Of a stretch of 64,000 nt of DNA, positions 47,873-59,929 are shown in pieces (the first letter of the stretch is position 1; every line of letters begins with the position of its first letter). This stretch comes from Aquilaria yunnanensis (lineage: Eukaryota > Streptophyta > Magnoliopsida > Malvales > Thymelaeaceae). Both the position numbers and the translations under genes were made by a program. The stretch lies in assembly GCA_039654915.1 (NCBI GenBank), contig CM077599.1, forward strand, positions 72,818,001-72,882,000. The letters run 5' to 3'. The notes beneath the pieces were generated by a model. The model was not told the origin of the DNA. It saw only the letters and a list, made by a program, of their open reading frames with translations, and did no database searches.

Positions 47873-50800
47873 TCAGTCTTCTGACTTTATTCTCTCAGTC
47901 TCCTGACTTGATGTGGGATCGGAATGAGACATTCCGATCGAGTCGTAGTATTGCTTTTCTGCTCTAGCGAGCCTTGTTTGGAATACCGACCACTCTTTTC
48001 TGCATCTCTCCCGGACCTGCCAAAATCAAAATGCCAGAAAGTGTGTTTATGGCTCCTGAGATTAACTAAGGAATATCTAAAGTGGCAGGCAGATAAAAAA
48101 AAAAAAAAAAGGAGCATTTTTTCATACCCCTTGCCATGGTGTCTTCCCATTTTGCTCCACTCCCTATCAAAAACGAGTGAGTTAAGGATGTACATAAAGG
48201 ATGAAAGAAGCAAAATGGAAGAACTTTACATTTGCCTGCTCAATTACCTGGTTCCCAAGAGAAGGAACAGACTGATGAACAATCCACTGAGAATCTACTA
48301 CCCCTATTTTCTCATGGGCAGGCTATTTCCAACAGGGACCAAAAGGAAAAAAAAAAAGGCATACATGTTTAGCATGGTTTCTAAGGCAAATATAATCAAA
48401 TGATAGCGGACAAGATTTTCCATACTGTACTGACACGGAAGGAAAACATTACAATGGAAATGGCAAAATCATACCTCCACACATTTCCGAAGGGCAAAGT
48501 CCAGACCCCATCCATGAACCAAGTCATTCTGCCAAATAATACACAAATGAGATTCAAAATTCACCCAAACTTGAAAATACATAACAGAAAACATTCGGAC
48601 ACTGAGCAAGAATGAGTATCCAGCAGGGCCCTTGAATCCGATAAATAAACATTAGAATATCATAGACACCTGAATCATATGCCAGACACAGCGCCATGCC
48701 TCTCGAGAAAATACTGGGGCCATAATCTCAACAAATCTGAATTGTTAAACAAAACATGAAAAACTTATTACTTGCAACTACCACAGGAAATGGACAAAGA
48801 AAAGAGTCTCCAACAAAACAACCAATTCAGAGCTTTACATACGCTGCACAGGGAGGCAGATGTGGGTGAGAGCACCAGCCTGGTTTCTCCTCAGTATCTC
48901 TGATTTAAAATTCATGGAAAAGTATAGTCAATACCTCCTACTCAGTTATAATGATATAAACATTTTGTTACACATGTTGATTTCACAAAAAATGAACATG
49001 ACTACAGCAATGATCTTTATTCACTGCCACCTCAAGACACTACATGAAAACCGAGAAAGCTGCAAGCCAACAGTTTTCAAATTTCGCCTTATAATATCTC
49101 CACATGAGAGGGTAGTGCCAGAAAGGGGTACAGACTACAGACTACAACCTCACTTCGTTCTTTTGCATGCATCCATAGTGCGATTATGACTTTTAACAAT
49201 TATGTACATAATGACCACCATGACACTAATCACAGAATAGTTGGAACTAACAACTAAGGTCCAATATGATACTATGACACCAGTGATTATGAGATAAATA
49301 CATGTCTCTTGGGGGTTGTTTTGTTCTTGGATTAAATTTTACAATCCGGATTGACAGGAATGTTAAAATCCTAAGGTAGTGTTCAGTTGTGGAAAATTTT
49401 CCCATTTTTCTTTTCTAAATTTTCTTTGATAAAAGTTTGAATACATAACATAGGAAAACCTTGTTTCTAACTTAGGAAAACCCATGAGTTAAAAAGAAAA
49501 ACATCTACAAGGTATTCTATTTTATAACATGAGTTTTCCAAAATTTAGAAAACAAGGTTTTCACATCTTTAAAACAAGTTATGCACTCAAACTTTTAGCA
49601 AAGAAAATTTGAAAAAAAGAAAAACGAGAAAAATTTCCAAATCCAAACACCACCCAAGGATCCTTTGTTTGGTTATATTTGGAAAGCAATTATTCATGAT
49701 TCTAACAATCCAAAGGTTTCTTAGCCTTCAAAATTGTCTAAGATTCATTATCCTAAAGCAATATCAAGTTAGAATCCACAAAGTAATTATTCTTGGGAAA
49801 ATCACAACATACCCCCCCAAATTTTAGATATTTACAATTTGGTCCCAAAACGTTCAAAAATTTACAAAACAGCAGTAAAAATTACATTTTTGGTCCCCAA
49901 ACCTTTTAAAAAATTTACAAACTAGTTCTATAAAATTAGAAATTAAGTCCCTAAACTTTTGTAAATTTACAAACACATCACTAAAGTTTAAAACTTTACA
50001 TTTTGCTCACTGTGTAGCATGTACTCAAAGCTTAAAGAAGGATGCAAAATACCTCAACCAAACATGTGCAAGTACATGGATGTTATTTTCCTATAATCTT
50101 ACTTCCAAAAGATTGAGAATCTTTGAACCAAATATCTCCTTAGAGTAAAGATTCTTACTTGTGAACTTCACGGTCACCTCTTCGCTTCGTCATTTGCCAT
50201 GTTAAACCATTGTTAGGTTCCAAACCAGGCTGTGAAATCTCCAAGCCATACTTCTTCACTAATCTAACGTATCTGGAATAAACAAATAAAGTGAAAACAT
50301 TGAGCTCAAAGGAGCAAGCAAGCAAAATGGACATAACTTAAATATTGAAGATTTAATCCATACTCACTCTTCCGCATTAAAATGTTCAACACCCAAGTCT
50401 TCATCCCAGATAAATATATAGTCATATGAGGCTACAATGTCAGGATGCAAGAACCTTTTGGCATACCACCTGAAACAATGTTAAACAATGAAATGCTAAA
50501 AATTAAAAGCCCATCAACCAGACTTAGGCATGTCTTTTTGAAAAAAGGCAAATATAGAAATTAGTTTATTGTCAATTTAATGTTCATTAGTTTGTGGTCA
50601 AGAGCATAAATGCTGGTACTCACCATTTGCTCTGCTTACGTGCACTAACATGAATTGCTTGCCTTGACCACTCAAACTGGTCCCATTCAGTAGTTCGGCC
50701 ATCATAGTGAAAGAGAAGGATTGTGAAATTCCCAGAGAACTGTTGAAACACATTTAACTTACTATTATTTAACAACAAAACCAAAAATGGAGTATTTGGG

Positions 50801-53800
50801 AGGCGGAGAATAAATGTAACAACATAACAGATTCCAGGGAAGGACAAATGTCAAAATAGCATCAGATCCCACCCCAGGCTGAAGAAAGCAACATAGCCAC
50901 ATAGCATTCATGCAATAGGATTTAACACACACACACACAGAGATGACCTTTTTCACCGCAGCATCAACATTGTTTCTTTGATCATAACCAACAGTGAATG
51001 TCACAAGATACTTTGGCCTGCTTGGTAAGTCCTGTAAAGAGAACTCAATGAGAAACTGAACCATCTTAACATAATAGCACCGAGCACCACTACATAAAAT
51101 TCATAGAGATGTGAAATCATGGAATTTTAAGTTACAACAGACTTAACTTGGAGGGCTGGACTTTCCTAATGCAAAATTTTATTTACATTTGCATCTTTCT
51201 TACCTCCGAAACAATCATCTATTTGGCCTAATTATCTTTAACAAAACTACTTTGGCCCACTCAGAGTGAGACATAAGGCCACAGTTCCAAATTTATTTGT
51301 TTTCTTCTTATACTTGTTTTACTTTGCTCCCTCTCATCCCCCCCCCCCCCCCCCCCCCCCCTCCTTTTGTTATTTAATATCACCATCATGCAATAAATAG
51401 GTGAGGAAATTGTTCGGAAGGTGCGCTTAAGGAGAATGAGCGGGAGGTAAATCAGATATCTCATTTTTCTAAAGTTCCTTTACGGTCATAGTAAATCCAA
51501 ACAACTTGAGCAAAATTGTGTACTCATTGTCCACTCAGAGAGTTACTTTGTGAAGCTGTTTTCTGACCATCTTAGCTCCATAGATGGTATACAAGGGAAG
51601 GCATGTTTTCCATGGACAGCAATTTGGAAGAGAAAAGGCTCCTAGAAAGGTCAAGTTCTTTGAACGGTACCTGGTGTGGAAAAGAACTTTAACTATTGGT
51701 GAAGAAAGGGGTATTGAGGCCGGAAAATAGAAGTTTCCTGTGCTAGGGTGCTGTTGAAAAAAGTTAAAGTCATCACCTTTGCCCATGGATCAAAGAAACC
51801 TTTCTTTTTATTTCACTAGAAAATGTTGTGAGGTTAGTGGCAGTGTCAAAGGAGAATTATGGGCTTGGTTGCATCTCTGTCCATACAGGAATACAAGGAG
51901 AGCTCTGCTGCAGATTCAGTTCTCTTTTTTTGACGGTTGGACAGAAACGAAATAAAAGAGCCTTCGAAGGTAGATTTCTTTTCTCACTTCAAAGAATAGA
52001 TGGATACAAACTCTTTCCCTTTGGGCAACTGGGATCAGAATATTATTAGATCAGAGTTGATAGACCATAGTTTATCTCTCACATAAATGATTTTTGCTGG
52101 CACTTTAAGATGCATAAACATGGTTATTTTACCAGAGAGACTAATCACTCAATTAAGGAAGAATTCAAACAAGCGGTGAGGTAAACCTCAGCCACCATCA
52201 CCTTCACAGTGCTTTTATGACATCTTCAAATTATCTGTTCACAAGAAACCTAATACAAAATCGTAAACATAAAACACAGACTGAGAACCATTAAAATACA
52301 CATATAAAATTTATCTAAAATTCTTAATAGGTCAGCTGCATCAGTAACTTTCCATTGAGTTAACTTAGATTGTACAGTCTAGACTTCAGGCTGTACTGGA
52401 TCACAATACTGGTTTTAAGGAAAAGAAAAATAAGCACCTCATCAGGGTTTCCCCACAATCTGCGTGGGTATAAGTCTGACTCAGCTCTAACGATACCTGG
52501 TGGTAACCTTTCTGCACCTCGAGGATTCGAAGCAACCCAGATCTGCACATGAAACAAGACAGCACAAGAGTTTGCATGTTATGGCTTAGAGCATCTTCAT
52601 TGGTAGACGAACATTCAACTGCAGAAGCCAACACGAAGTCATTCTGACATTCTCACAGAAAACCAGCAGTCAAGTTTCATCATGAATACTTTGATGCAGG
52701 AAAGGCATATTGCACTCAAAGTCCCATATTAACAATGAGAATGATATGAGAAAAAATAACTCAAAAGATAAGTAGGAATGAGTTTTAGCATCCATGATTG
52801 CAGAGTATTTTTGTTCTCTTATCTCAGAAGCAGCTGTTCAGCATAAGTCAATACACCTGAGACCGCTGCATGATTTGCATCTAATTTTAGGCACCAAGAA
52901 ACTGCCAAAATATAACTAATAATTTTCTACGGTTCACATAAAATTCAGAGTCCAAGTTTCCAGAAAAAGGTAAGACATTCAAACAAAATATCATATAAAA
53001 AGAAGTTCATAACCCAGCGCCTGATTTTTCACTAATTTGCTTCCCTCAAGCTTCTTGACAAGCATTTATACACGAAGATACAGTAATATGTTCTCACCCC
53101 AACTGTGCAGCATTCATCACTGCTTGCCAAACCACATTTTCCCCAAAATTAAGATGAACTAAGCAAGAGGATGTTGTTTGATTTTTTGTTAAAAAGAATT
53201 GGCATAATCTCATCAGAACATCAAATTCAAGAAATACGTGAGTCCCCTGAAAACAAAATTCCTCCATGCCCCACACCAACCAAAGAGTTTAAAAACTAAA
53301 AATGTTTGATGCTTATGCTAAAAAATATAAATAAAACTGTCATACTACAAAAGTTCAGCATACGATTTCATTATAAAAAAAAGCATAAGACATCTATTTT
53401 CATTTAGGATTTAAGAAGCAAATAAAGTTTCAAATGCTATAAGATTCAGGGAAGTTCCATATCCATGTCAGCTGCATGTCGGGACATTACAGTAAATTTG
53501 AATATCCAAAGTTACAGCTTTAATAGTAACAAGCAATCCAGGAACGTGATCTTAGAAATGTGTTTTAGTCATTGAGGAGTTAAACTGCTAGTCAATAAGA
53601 AAAATTGGAAGCATAAATTCTCAAAAAAAAAAAAATGATGAGGGATACCTTAGATGTATTAGTACCATCAAGAGATGGAGGAGATGGAGCAGGGGTACCA
53701 ATTGGATGTTTCTGGGCCATGGTGGAGGGGCTTCTATCGAAAGAATAAAAGAGATCAGGTGAAGCAAAAAGTCCAGTTGCCAAATTAAGCTGCAAATATC

Positions 53801-54144
53801 AAAGATAGAAGTTAGATCAAATGAAAATCTATAGTCAATAAGGTTACAAAAACTTGTAAGATGCATACAAACATATAACACTCTAAATGGAACAAAAGAT
53901 GATACCTTAGATGACAATGTCGGGAAAGATGCTCCTACAAAGAATCCAAGAACTACTCCAGCAAACGTTGATATGATAAGCCTCATATTTTCATTTGATT
54001 TTCTACCCACCTGACTGCAATACAGTAAGAAGCGATTCACAAAAATCAGCAATGAAATTCTTCTAGTTTCAGGTGAAATAAGGTCTATAATTTCTTCCTG
54101 AAAAAACCACCGTAAATTCCAAACCTGCAGATGGGGACTCCCAT
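47873..54144 (-). CDS. DUF707 family membrane protein (407 aa, 14 coding exons)
   Basis: Minus-strand exons: 54144-54125, 54014-53906, 53789-53649, 52542-52438, 51031-50948, 50739-50624, 50469-50368, 50272-50159, 48899-48843, 48736-48670, 48528-48475, 48322-48248, 48163-48128, 48016-47873. All junctions are GT-AG and keep one frame (1224 nt). The N-terminus has a hydrophobic segment at about residues 19-38 (STFAGVVLGFFVGASF), so a signal anchor is likely. The DUF707 domain runs from about residue 100: RLPPGIVRAESDLYPRRLWG, YLVTFTVGYDQ, LLFHYDGR, IWDEDLGVEHF (DED at about 214-216), KPGWCSHPHLPPC, APVFSREAWRCVWHMIQ, HGWGLDFALRKCVE and DSQWIVHQSVPSLGNQ. The biochemical role of DUF707 proteins is not established; the DXD-like DED and topology would suit a Golgi glycosyltransferase, which is inference. 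The start rests on a 20-nt coding piece of a predicted 25-nt exon. Introns hold a MITE and LINE debris. Confidence 0.92.
49375..49655. mobile_element. MITE in a DUF707 intron (~280 bp)
   Basis: The left end (TAGTGTTCAGTTGTGGAAAA) pairs with the reversed right end (TGGTGTTTGGATTTGGAAAT). Both continue into CCATTTTTCTTTTC and AATTTTCTTTG-type sequence for about 75 bp, so the whole folds into a hairpin. Flanking CTAAGG and CCAAGG are similar. The style is hAT-like, but the superfamily is uncertain. Confidence 0.6.
51570..52045 (+). pseudogene. LINE ORF2 C-terminal fragment (zf-RVT type) in a DUF707 intron
   Basis: Antisense to the gene, the plus strand reads GKACFPWTAIWKRKAPRKVK, then YLVWKRTLTIGEERG, and further on QKRNKRAFEGRF. 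These fit the tail of plant L1-type ORF2 (FPW..IW..KAP..V.FF.W....I.T.DNL..RG, and ERN.R.FEG). Frame changes and stops are present. Confidence 0.6.
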
Positions 54145-55089
54145 TAACTCTGAATGCCCAATCACAGAAAAGGCACAGCAATAGGGTAAGCTTTTTAAGC
54201 ATTCTTCAACAGGCGGAATTTTGAGTTGCATCACCATAAAGCAGATGAGAGGCTCATATAAGACAGTGATACTTACTGTGATGGACAAAAGAAAAAACAT
54301 AATTAATGTGTACACCAAAATTGAAATGATACTGATGTCACAGGCATCCTTTTTTTTTTTTTTTCAAGTAGCCCAAACGCAACTAAATCACTTTGGCAGT
54401 GTATCCAGGTAATGTTGTGTAAGTACAAGCATTGAGAAACTACAAAGACAGATCTGTAATCATTGAGAAACTACAAAGACAGATCTGTAATCCGTGAGAT
54501 ACCAATATCCCTTATTATGAACCCCGAACACAACTCCACCAGCACTGGGACAAAACAATGGAGCATCCCTTCACCCAATATTCATTGAGTCACTACTCAA
54601 ATAAATAACATGAAGCTCTCTCTCAAACAAGATGTTAAAAAGGTCGCTTCTCAGAATGAAAGGAAAAACACCTAGACTACAAACATCGATCAAGTGACAG
54701 AGTAGAAACAGAAGAAACTCATAATCTGATCATACCAAACTAGGGATTTTAAAGTTCTAATCAAAACCAGAAAAAAAAAAAAAACGCAGGCTTTTCCAAA
54801 GTTTAAAAAAAAAAAAGGAACAAGGAATCCAACAAAAAAGTTCAAGTCAAGAAACTATTCAGGGCTCCAAAAACCCTAGCGATCAAGCAGACCTTAATCA
54901 CATTCAAGTAACCATGATTCCCAAGTGACATTTGCACGTAACAATCAAACGGGGCAGAGAACGAATACCAATGAACTGCCTAAAACAAATTCGACTGAGA
55001 ACCCACCAGAACAACAGATAAAGTTAGTCCAAGATCCCTTCAGACATCAGTAGTGGAAAACAAGAAAAACGAAACAAATACAAACATAC

Positions 55090-55245
55090 CTTACGAGCAC
55101 GATCTAGAACAGAATCAAATAAAAAAAAAAAAAAAGAAAGGGAACACTTCGGAGTCAACTGAAAATCCAAGTTCAAGTGTTCCGCTGAAGAGGAAAACCC
55201 TCAAGCCGGTGGCCGCAGACAGAGAAACGAAAGAGAATTTGGGCG
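55090..55245 (-). other. Predicted 5' untranslated exon of the DUF707 gene
   Basis: It begins about 30 nt below the TATA box and ends at the donor 55089-55088. It contains no ATG leading to a long frame. Its mirror copy in the right arm ends at the donor at 56137. Boundaries are inferred from signals only. Confidence 0.5.
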
Positions 55246-55270
55246 AGAAAATTCCTGATAAACGAATGTC

Positions 55271-55277
55271 CTTTATA
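55271..55277 (-). promoter_or_regulatory. TATA box of the DUF707 gene (left arm)
   Basis: TATAAAG on the minus strand, followed within the palindrome arm by a GC-richer leader and a strong splice donor (GTAAG then GTATGTTTG, intron starting at 55089). That leader exon can join an AG acceptor at 54150 just before the ATG at 54144, giving a leader intron of about 940 nt. Confidence 0.6.
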
Positions 55278-55950
55278 GTTATCAAAAGTTAAGCTCGATC
55301 ATGTGGATTCGAATTCGAATTTTTCTGACTCGAAAGAGATTTTTTATTTATTTTGCTCGAGTAAAATATTCTAATTTAATTTTTTTTCTATACATATCTC
55401 TTCTTCAAATAAAATAAAATAAAAAATAGAGACAAAACATAATACTAGTTGGACTTGGATTAGCGGCGAAAGCTGGTGAATATGTCGTCGTTTTAACGAA
55501 ACTTTTTTTGACTACTGCTTCATGTTGTACTAGGATTTCATTTTTCTAAGAAAGATATTCTGGTCAGACACAAGAAAAGGAATAATAGTTGATACGGCGA
55601 AGAGCACTTGTAATCATCACTAGTTGTCTTCTCTCTATCTTGTTACTGGTCTCCAGTCACTCAAAAAATATACTTGAAAAGTAGTTAGAAAAACGAAATC
55701 CTAGTACAACACGAAGCAGTAGTCAAAAACAGTTTCGTTAAAACGACGATATATTCACCAGCTTGCGCCGCTAATCCAAATCCAACTAGTATTATGTTTT
55801 GTCTCTTTTTTTTTTTCTTCAAGAAGAGATATGTATGGAAAAAATAAATAAATTAGAATATTTTACTTGAGCAGAATAAATAAAAAATCTCTTTCGAGTC
55901 GGAAAAATTCGAATCGAATCCACATAATCGAGCGCTTGACTTTTGATACC

Positions 55951-55957
55951 TATAAAG
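55951..55957 (+). promoter_or_regulatory. Mirror TATA box (right arm of the palindrome)
   Basis: TATAAAG on the plus strand, in the inverted copy of the DUF707 promoter. Leader and donor (GAG then GTATGTTTG at 56137) are kept, so transcription to the right is possible. No DUF707 coding exon lies in that direction. Confidence 0.5.
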
Positions 55958-56705
55958 GAAATTCGTTTATCGGGAATTTTCTCGCCCAATTTCTCTTTCG
56001 TTTCTCTGTCTGCGGTCGCCGGCTTGATGGTTTTCCTCTTCAGTTGAACACTTGATCTTGGATTTTCAGTTGACTCCGAAGTGTTTCCTTTCTTTTTTTA
56101 TTTTATTTGATTTTGTTCTAGATCTTGCACCTAGAGGTATGTTTGTACTTGTTTCGTTTTTCTTGTTTTCCACTACTGATGTCTGAAGGGATCTTGGACT
56201 AACTTTAAATATTGTTCTAGTGGACTAACTTTATCTATTGTTACTTCAATGTGATTAAGGTCTGCTTGATCGCTAGGGTTTTTGGAGCCCAAAATAGTTT
56301 CCTGACTTGAACTTTTTTGTTGGATTCCTTGTTCTTTATTTTATTTTTTATTTATTTATTTTTTTTAACTTTGGACAAGCCTGCGTTTTTTTCCTGGTTT
56401 TGATTAGAACTTTAAAAATCTCTAGTTTGGTATGATCATATTTATGAGTTTCTTCTGTTTCTACTCTCTGTCACATGATCAATATTTGTAGTCGGTGTTT
56501 TTCCTTTCAATCTGAGAAGCGACATTTTTAACATCTTGTTTGAGAAACAACTTTATGTTATTTATGTTATTTATTTGAGGAGTGACTTGATGAATATTGG
56601 GTGAAGGGATGCTCCATTATTTTGTCCCAGTGCTTGTGGAGTTTTGTTCGGGGTTCATAACAAGGGATATTAGTATCTCAATGATTACAAATTTGTCTTT
56701 GTAGT

Positions 56706-57567
56706 AAAAATGTGCAGATTTGAATTTTGGAATTGGCCGCATATTGAGGAATTTTTTCAGGATTTTTTACCAACTATTACTATTTTTACACAAAACGTCA
56801 ATGTGGCTACAATATATGAGAACGTCAGTGTGACTACAATATATGAGCAGAAGCAGAAATAAGTTGTGTGCAGTGAAATTAGTTGATTTTGCTACAAAAT
56901 AATGGCAGAAGCCCCAACCAAAATGGGACGACTAAGGGTGATTAACATCATGCAATAAAGGAAAAAAATTCTTAATAAAACAAACGCATCAACAACAATT
57001 ATCTCCTCAAACTCGTTTACTACCCAATGGAAATAATGATAACCATTTCAATTTCAAAATTAATGAATGCAAGAAATATCCATATTTCTTGGTTGCCTAC
57101 AGTTGGTTTAGATCCAAAAACAGGGTTGATGAAAAGCTTCAATTATTCTTGCCCAACAACAAATCAATCACTCAAAGTGATGCACTGAACTGATCTGTTC
57201 AACCGGCTGAGAAAAGGAGAAGCATGCTCCTCACGATGTCGGCGGGGAGCCTTGTTCAGTTGCAACTTTTGAAGGAGGGATCGCTACAAATTTCAGAGAA
57301 TATGCTGGCCACCAGATGCATCTGCTCTGCGATGGAGCTAAAGGGCCATCAACTACTCAAATGCACCAGCCAAAAGAAACAAACGAATTTCTGTAGCAGG
57401 TTCATGTTTGGCGCAGATAGAGGCAAGAAGAGAAGCAACAGATGTGCTGAGGAAGACGAGGTCACAAGAGGTGGGCTGAAAAAGCATGTAAAAACCTTAA
57501 AAGCCTTAAAAGCAGGGCAATTTTGATATTGCATCAAACTTTGAAGGCAATTTGAATTAGGCCCATT
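56706..57567. other. Unassigned DNA to the right of the palindrome
   Basis: Contains a 28-bp tandem duplication near 56799-56855 ('acgtcaatgtggctacaata'-type) and a plus-strand 100-codon frame at 57224-57526. Its minus strand reads AEQMHLVASIFSEICSDPSF in one frame. I recognise neither. It may be a gene fragment. Confidence 0.3.
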
Positions 57568-57572
57568 ACTTT

Positions 57573-58961
57573 TGTTGGCCCAGGTGCAACCAAGAGGGGG
57601 GTGCATTGGTTGAGTTCCAAAAATAAAACACAAATAAATTCTTGAACCCCCAAACTCAAATCTAATTTAAGGAACAATGATTAACCCTATTTTACTCAGA
57701 AAAATGACTACCAAAATTCACCTAGAATTTGCTTTGAAAGCTATCTTTGAAGTAGTTTTGAAAACAAACAAGTTCAACTAAGATAAGTTGCATAAAACAC
57801 CCACCAAAGCTTAAGTATGTAGAGAGAAGAAGAAGCTTGGACAAGGGAATTTTTATAGAGGTTCAAACTTTCCTCTTGAGAGCCTACTCTTCTCCTCAAG
57901 CTCACCACTTGAGAGTTTTCTTCTCTACTATGAAACACAATGATACACAATAGCCTACAAAGGCACACAACTCTTTGGTAGTTTCTTTGACCTTCACCTC
58001 TCACTAGTTTTGCCAAAGGCTAACTAGAAACTCTTCTAACCCTCTTTCCCTTATAAGGAAATCACTCAACCACTCAAGACAAGCTCAACAATTCGTGGTT
58101 ACAAGGTAAGAACTAAGCAAACAATGCTAGATAAGCCAATGAAAGCACAAGCACAAGTTCTTGGCAATTTTTCTAGTTTAAGCTCTTTGATGAAGGATTC
58201 TTTCTTCTAGTTGCCAAGTAAAGTTTACAACATGTTTCTTAGTGAAAATATACTCTTTAGGAAGCTATTAGACCGTTGAAGCACTGGTGGAAGTGCCTGA
58301 AAAGTTTCCTTAAAATCTGGAGAGCCGTTACTCTGTTTTTACACAAAAATGCAAAGTTCCCAGATTTCACGTTAAGTCCTGAGTTTAACGGGTTAAACTC
58401 GACTTTTCCCTTCAACGGTCAAAAGCAGCTGGAGACAACGCATTTAATGTGCGGCCGAACTATCCAGGTGGCGTCTTCTGATTCGTCCGAGTTCCATTTG
58501 AAATCTTGGCTGAAAATGCGCCACTTAAAGCATTTGAAAACAAGCCTTCATACTTCAACTTAACAGGTTAAAACCGAGTTTTAACGCGTCATCTGAAGCT
58601 TGAAAAGTCACAGGAAACTCAACCTTCAGATTAACCCAGTTTAACGTATTAAGGTGTAAACTTGGGAGCAAGTTAAACTTAGGTGAAACAAATACCTGTT
58701 AAACTCTGACTTTAATGGATTAAACTTAACACAACTTAAAAACACTTGTCATTTGGAAATCAAACTTGATTCAAACTAGTTTCTTTTCAAAAGCAATTTT
58801 TCCTCAATATTCTTAAAACATATTTTTTGAGATAATCACTTGACACACTTAGAGGTGACCTTATTTTGACCTTATTTTGACCAAAGAGGTGAGATTAAAA
58901 ATATTAACACACATCATTTGTCATCATCAAAATTAAAGTTTTCTTTAGAACAAATCCAACA
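57573..58961. mobile_element. Solo LTR (1389 bp) with perfect 5-bp target duplication
   Basis: Starts TGTTGG and ends CCAACA, flanked on both sides by ACTTT (57568-57572 and 58962-58966). It has no second LTR or coding domain. Such solo LTRs arise by recombination between the two LTRs of one element. Orientation and family are uncertain; TGTTGG...CCAACA ends are common in Copia elements. Confidence 0.85.
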
Positions 58962-59059
58962 ACTTTGATCCCCAGGCATAGTCAAAACACATTAATACAA
59001 ACACTTTAACTCTATCAGGTAGTTCATTTTTTGTTAACGTGAGGAAGTTAACACATTAA

Positions 59060-59925
59060 AGAGCCTATTCATTTTGACTGATTGTGGGATCCACCATTTA
59101 TTCACCTGTTTGCCCTCCAACTTCACATATTTTATTTGTCTCTCTCCAGTGCATACGATTCAGGCGATGGAGAGCTCATGACCGGAGTTTTGTTTCGTCT
59201 AACGGTGACGAGCTTCTAGACATCCAACTCGGCATCTCTAGGTCGGATTGCGGAGGCTCGGCCGCAGCGATTTCAGATTAAGACCCACTTCGCACAAGTG
59301 CTCGTCGATAGACCCTTCAAAATCGGGGATGATCGTCTTCGTCGTCCAGTCGACGGAGAGCTCATAATTGGAGTTTTGTTTCGTCTGACAACAACGAGCT
59401 TCCAAACATCCAAATTGGCATCTCGGGGTCAGATTACGGAGGCTCAGCTGCAATGATTTCAGATCAAGACCCACTTCACGCAATTGTCTGTCGATGGACC
59501 CTTCAAAATCAGGGACGATCATCTTTGCCGCCCAGACGAGTTGGAACAAGGGATGCTCGATCTTGGTATCAGTATCGGCGTTGACGATGAGCGCTGCGGC
59601 TCCGTCGGTGAAAAGGGCCTGGCTAATGAAGGAGTTAGGGTGCATTTCAGATGGGCCACAGAAGGTCACGGTGGTGATGTTAGCACAGACCACGAAGATG
59701 CAAGCGCCCTTGTTGTTATCAGCAATGTCTTTGGCGAAGTGGAGGACGGTGCCTCCTGCAAAGCAATGGAGAATTGGAGATCGAAAGGAAGAATTGGAGA
59801 TCGGAAGTGGAATGGGTATGGGTGCTGCAGGGATTTGGAAAAGGGGCAAAAAGGAACAAAAAAGTGAACATATTGGACCCAAGCCAAAAAAACATGTTAA
59901 CTGACTTGGGTTAAACTAAAACGAA
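59060..59925. mobile_element. Possible gene-carrying TIR element around the chalcone synthase fragment
   Basis: The left border (AAAGAGCCTATTCATTTTGACT) resembles the reversed right border (CAGGGCCAGTTCGTTTTAGTTT), the style of hAT-type ends. No matching 8-bp flanks were found. Support is the weak end similarity plus the captured gene piece within. Confidence 0.35.
59265..59765 (-). pseudogene. Chalcone synthase (type III PKS) fragment with internal duplication
   Basis: The minus strand reads [20 protein letters not shown], then [53 protein letters not shown] and REVGLDL. This follows chalcone synthase from its active-site Cys (position 164 in the usual numbering) for about 105 residues. The upstream third and the later catalytic His and Asn are absent. 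A ~184-bp tandem duplication repeats the stretch [18 protein letters not shown] at about 59348-59265. Chalcone synthase makes the flavonoid backbone from p-coumaroyl-CoA and malonyl-CoA; this piece cannot. Confidence 0.85.
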
Positions 59926-59929
59926 CTGG

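Larger units (their letters stand above)
54440..56705. repeat. ~2.3-kb imperfect palindrome around the DUF707 promoter
   Basis: The left arm (about 54440-55550) and right arm (about 55686-56705) are inverted copies around a ~135-bp unpaired centre. Matching landmarks: 'ttcggagtcaactgaaaatc' at 55146 and its complement at 56062; the TATA regions; the leader-exon donors; and 'catcccttcacccaatattc' near 54566 with its complement near 56595. The arms hold promoter, leader exon and part of the leader intron of the DUF707 gene, but no coding exon. Confidence 0.85.

Noticed and set aside
47924..48403. 159-codon plus-strand frame
   Set aside because: Antisense to the last DUF707 exons, which have clear family matches and splice sites on the minus strand.
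53621..54202. 193-codon minus-strand frame read as one exon
   Set aside because: It reads through two DUF707 introns; splice sites and family conservation support separate exons.
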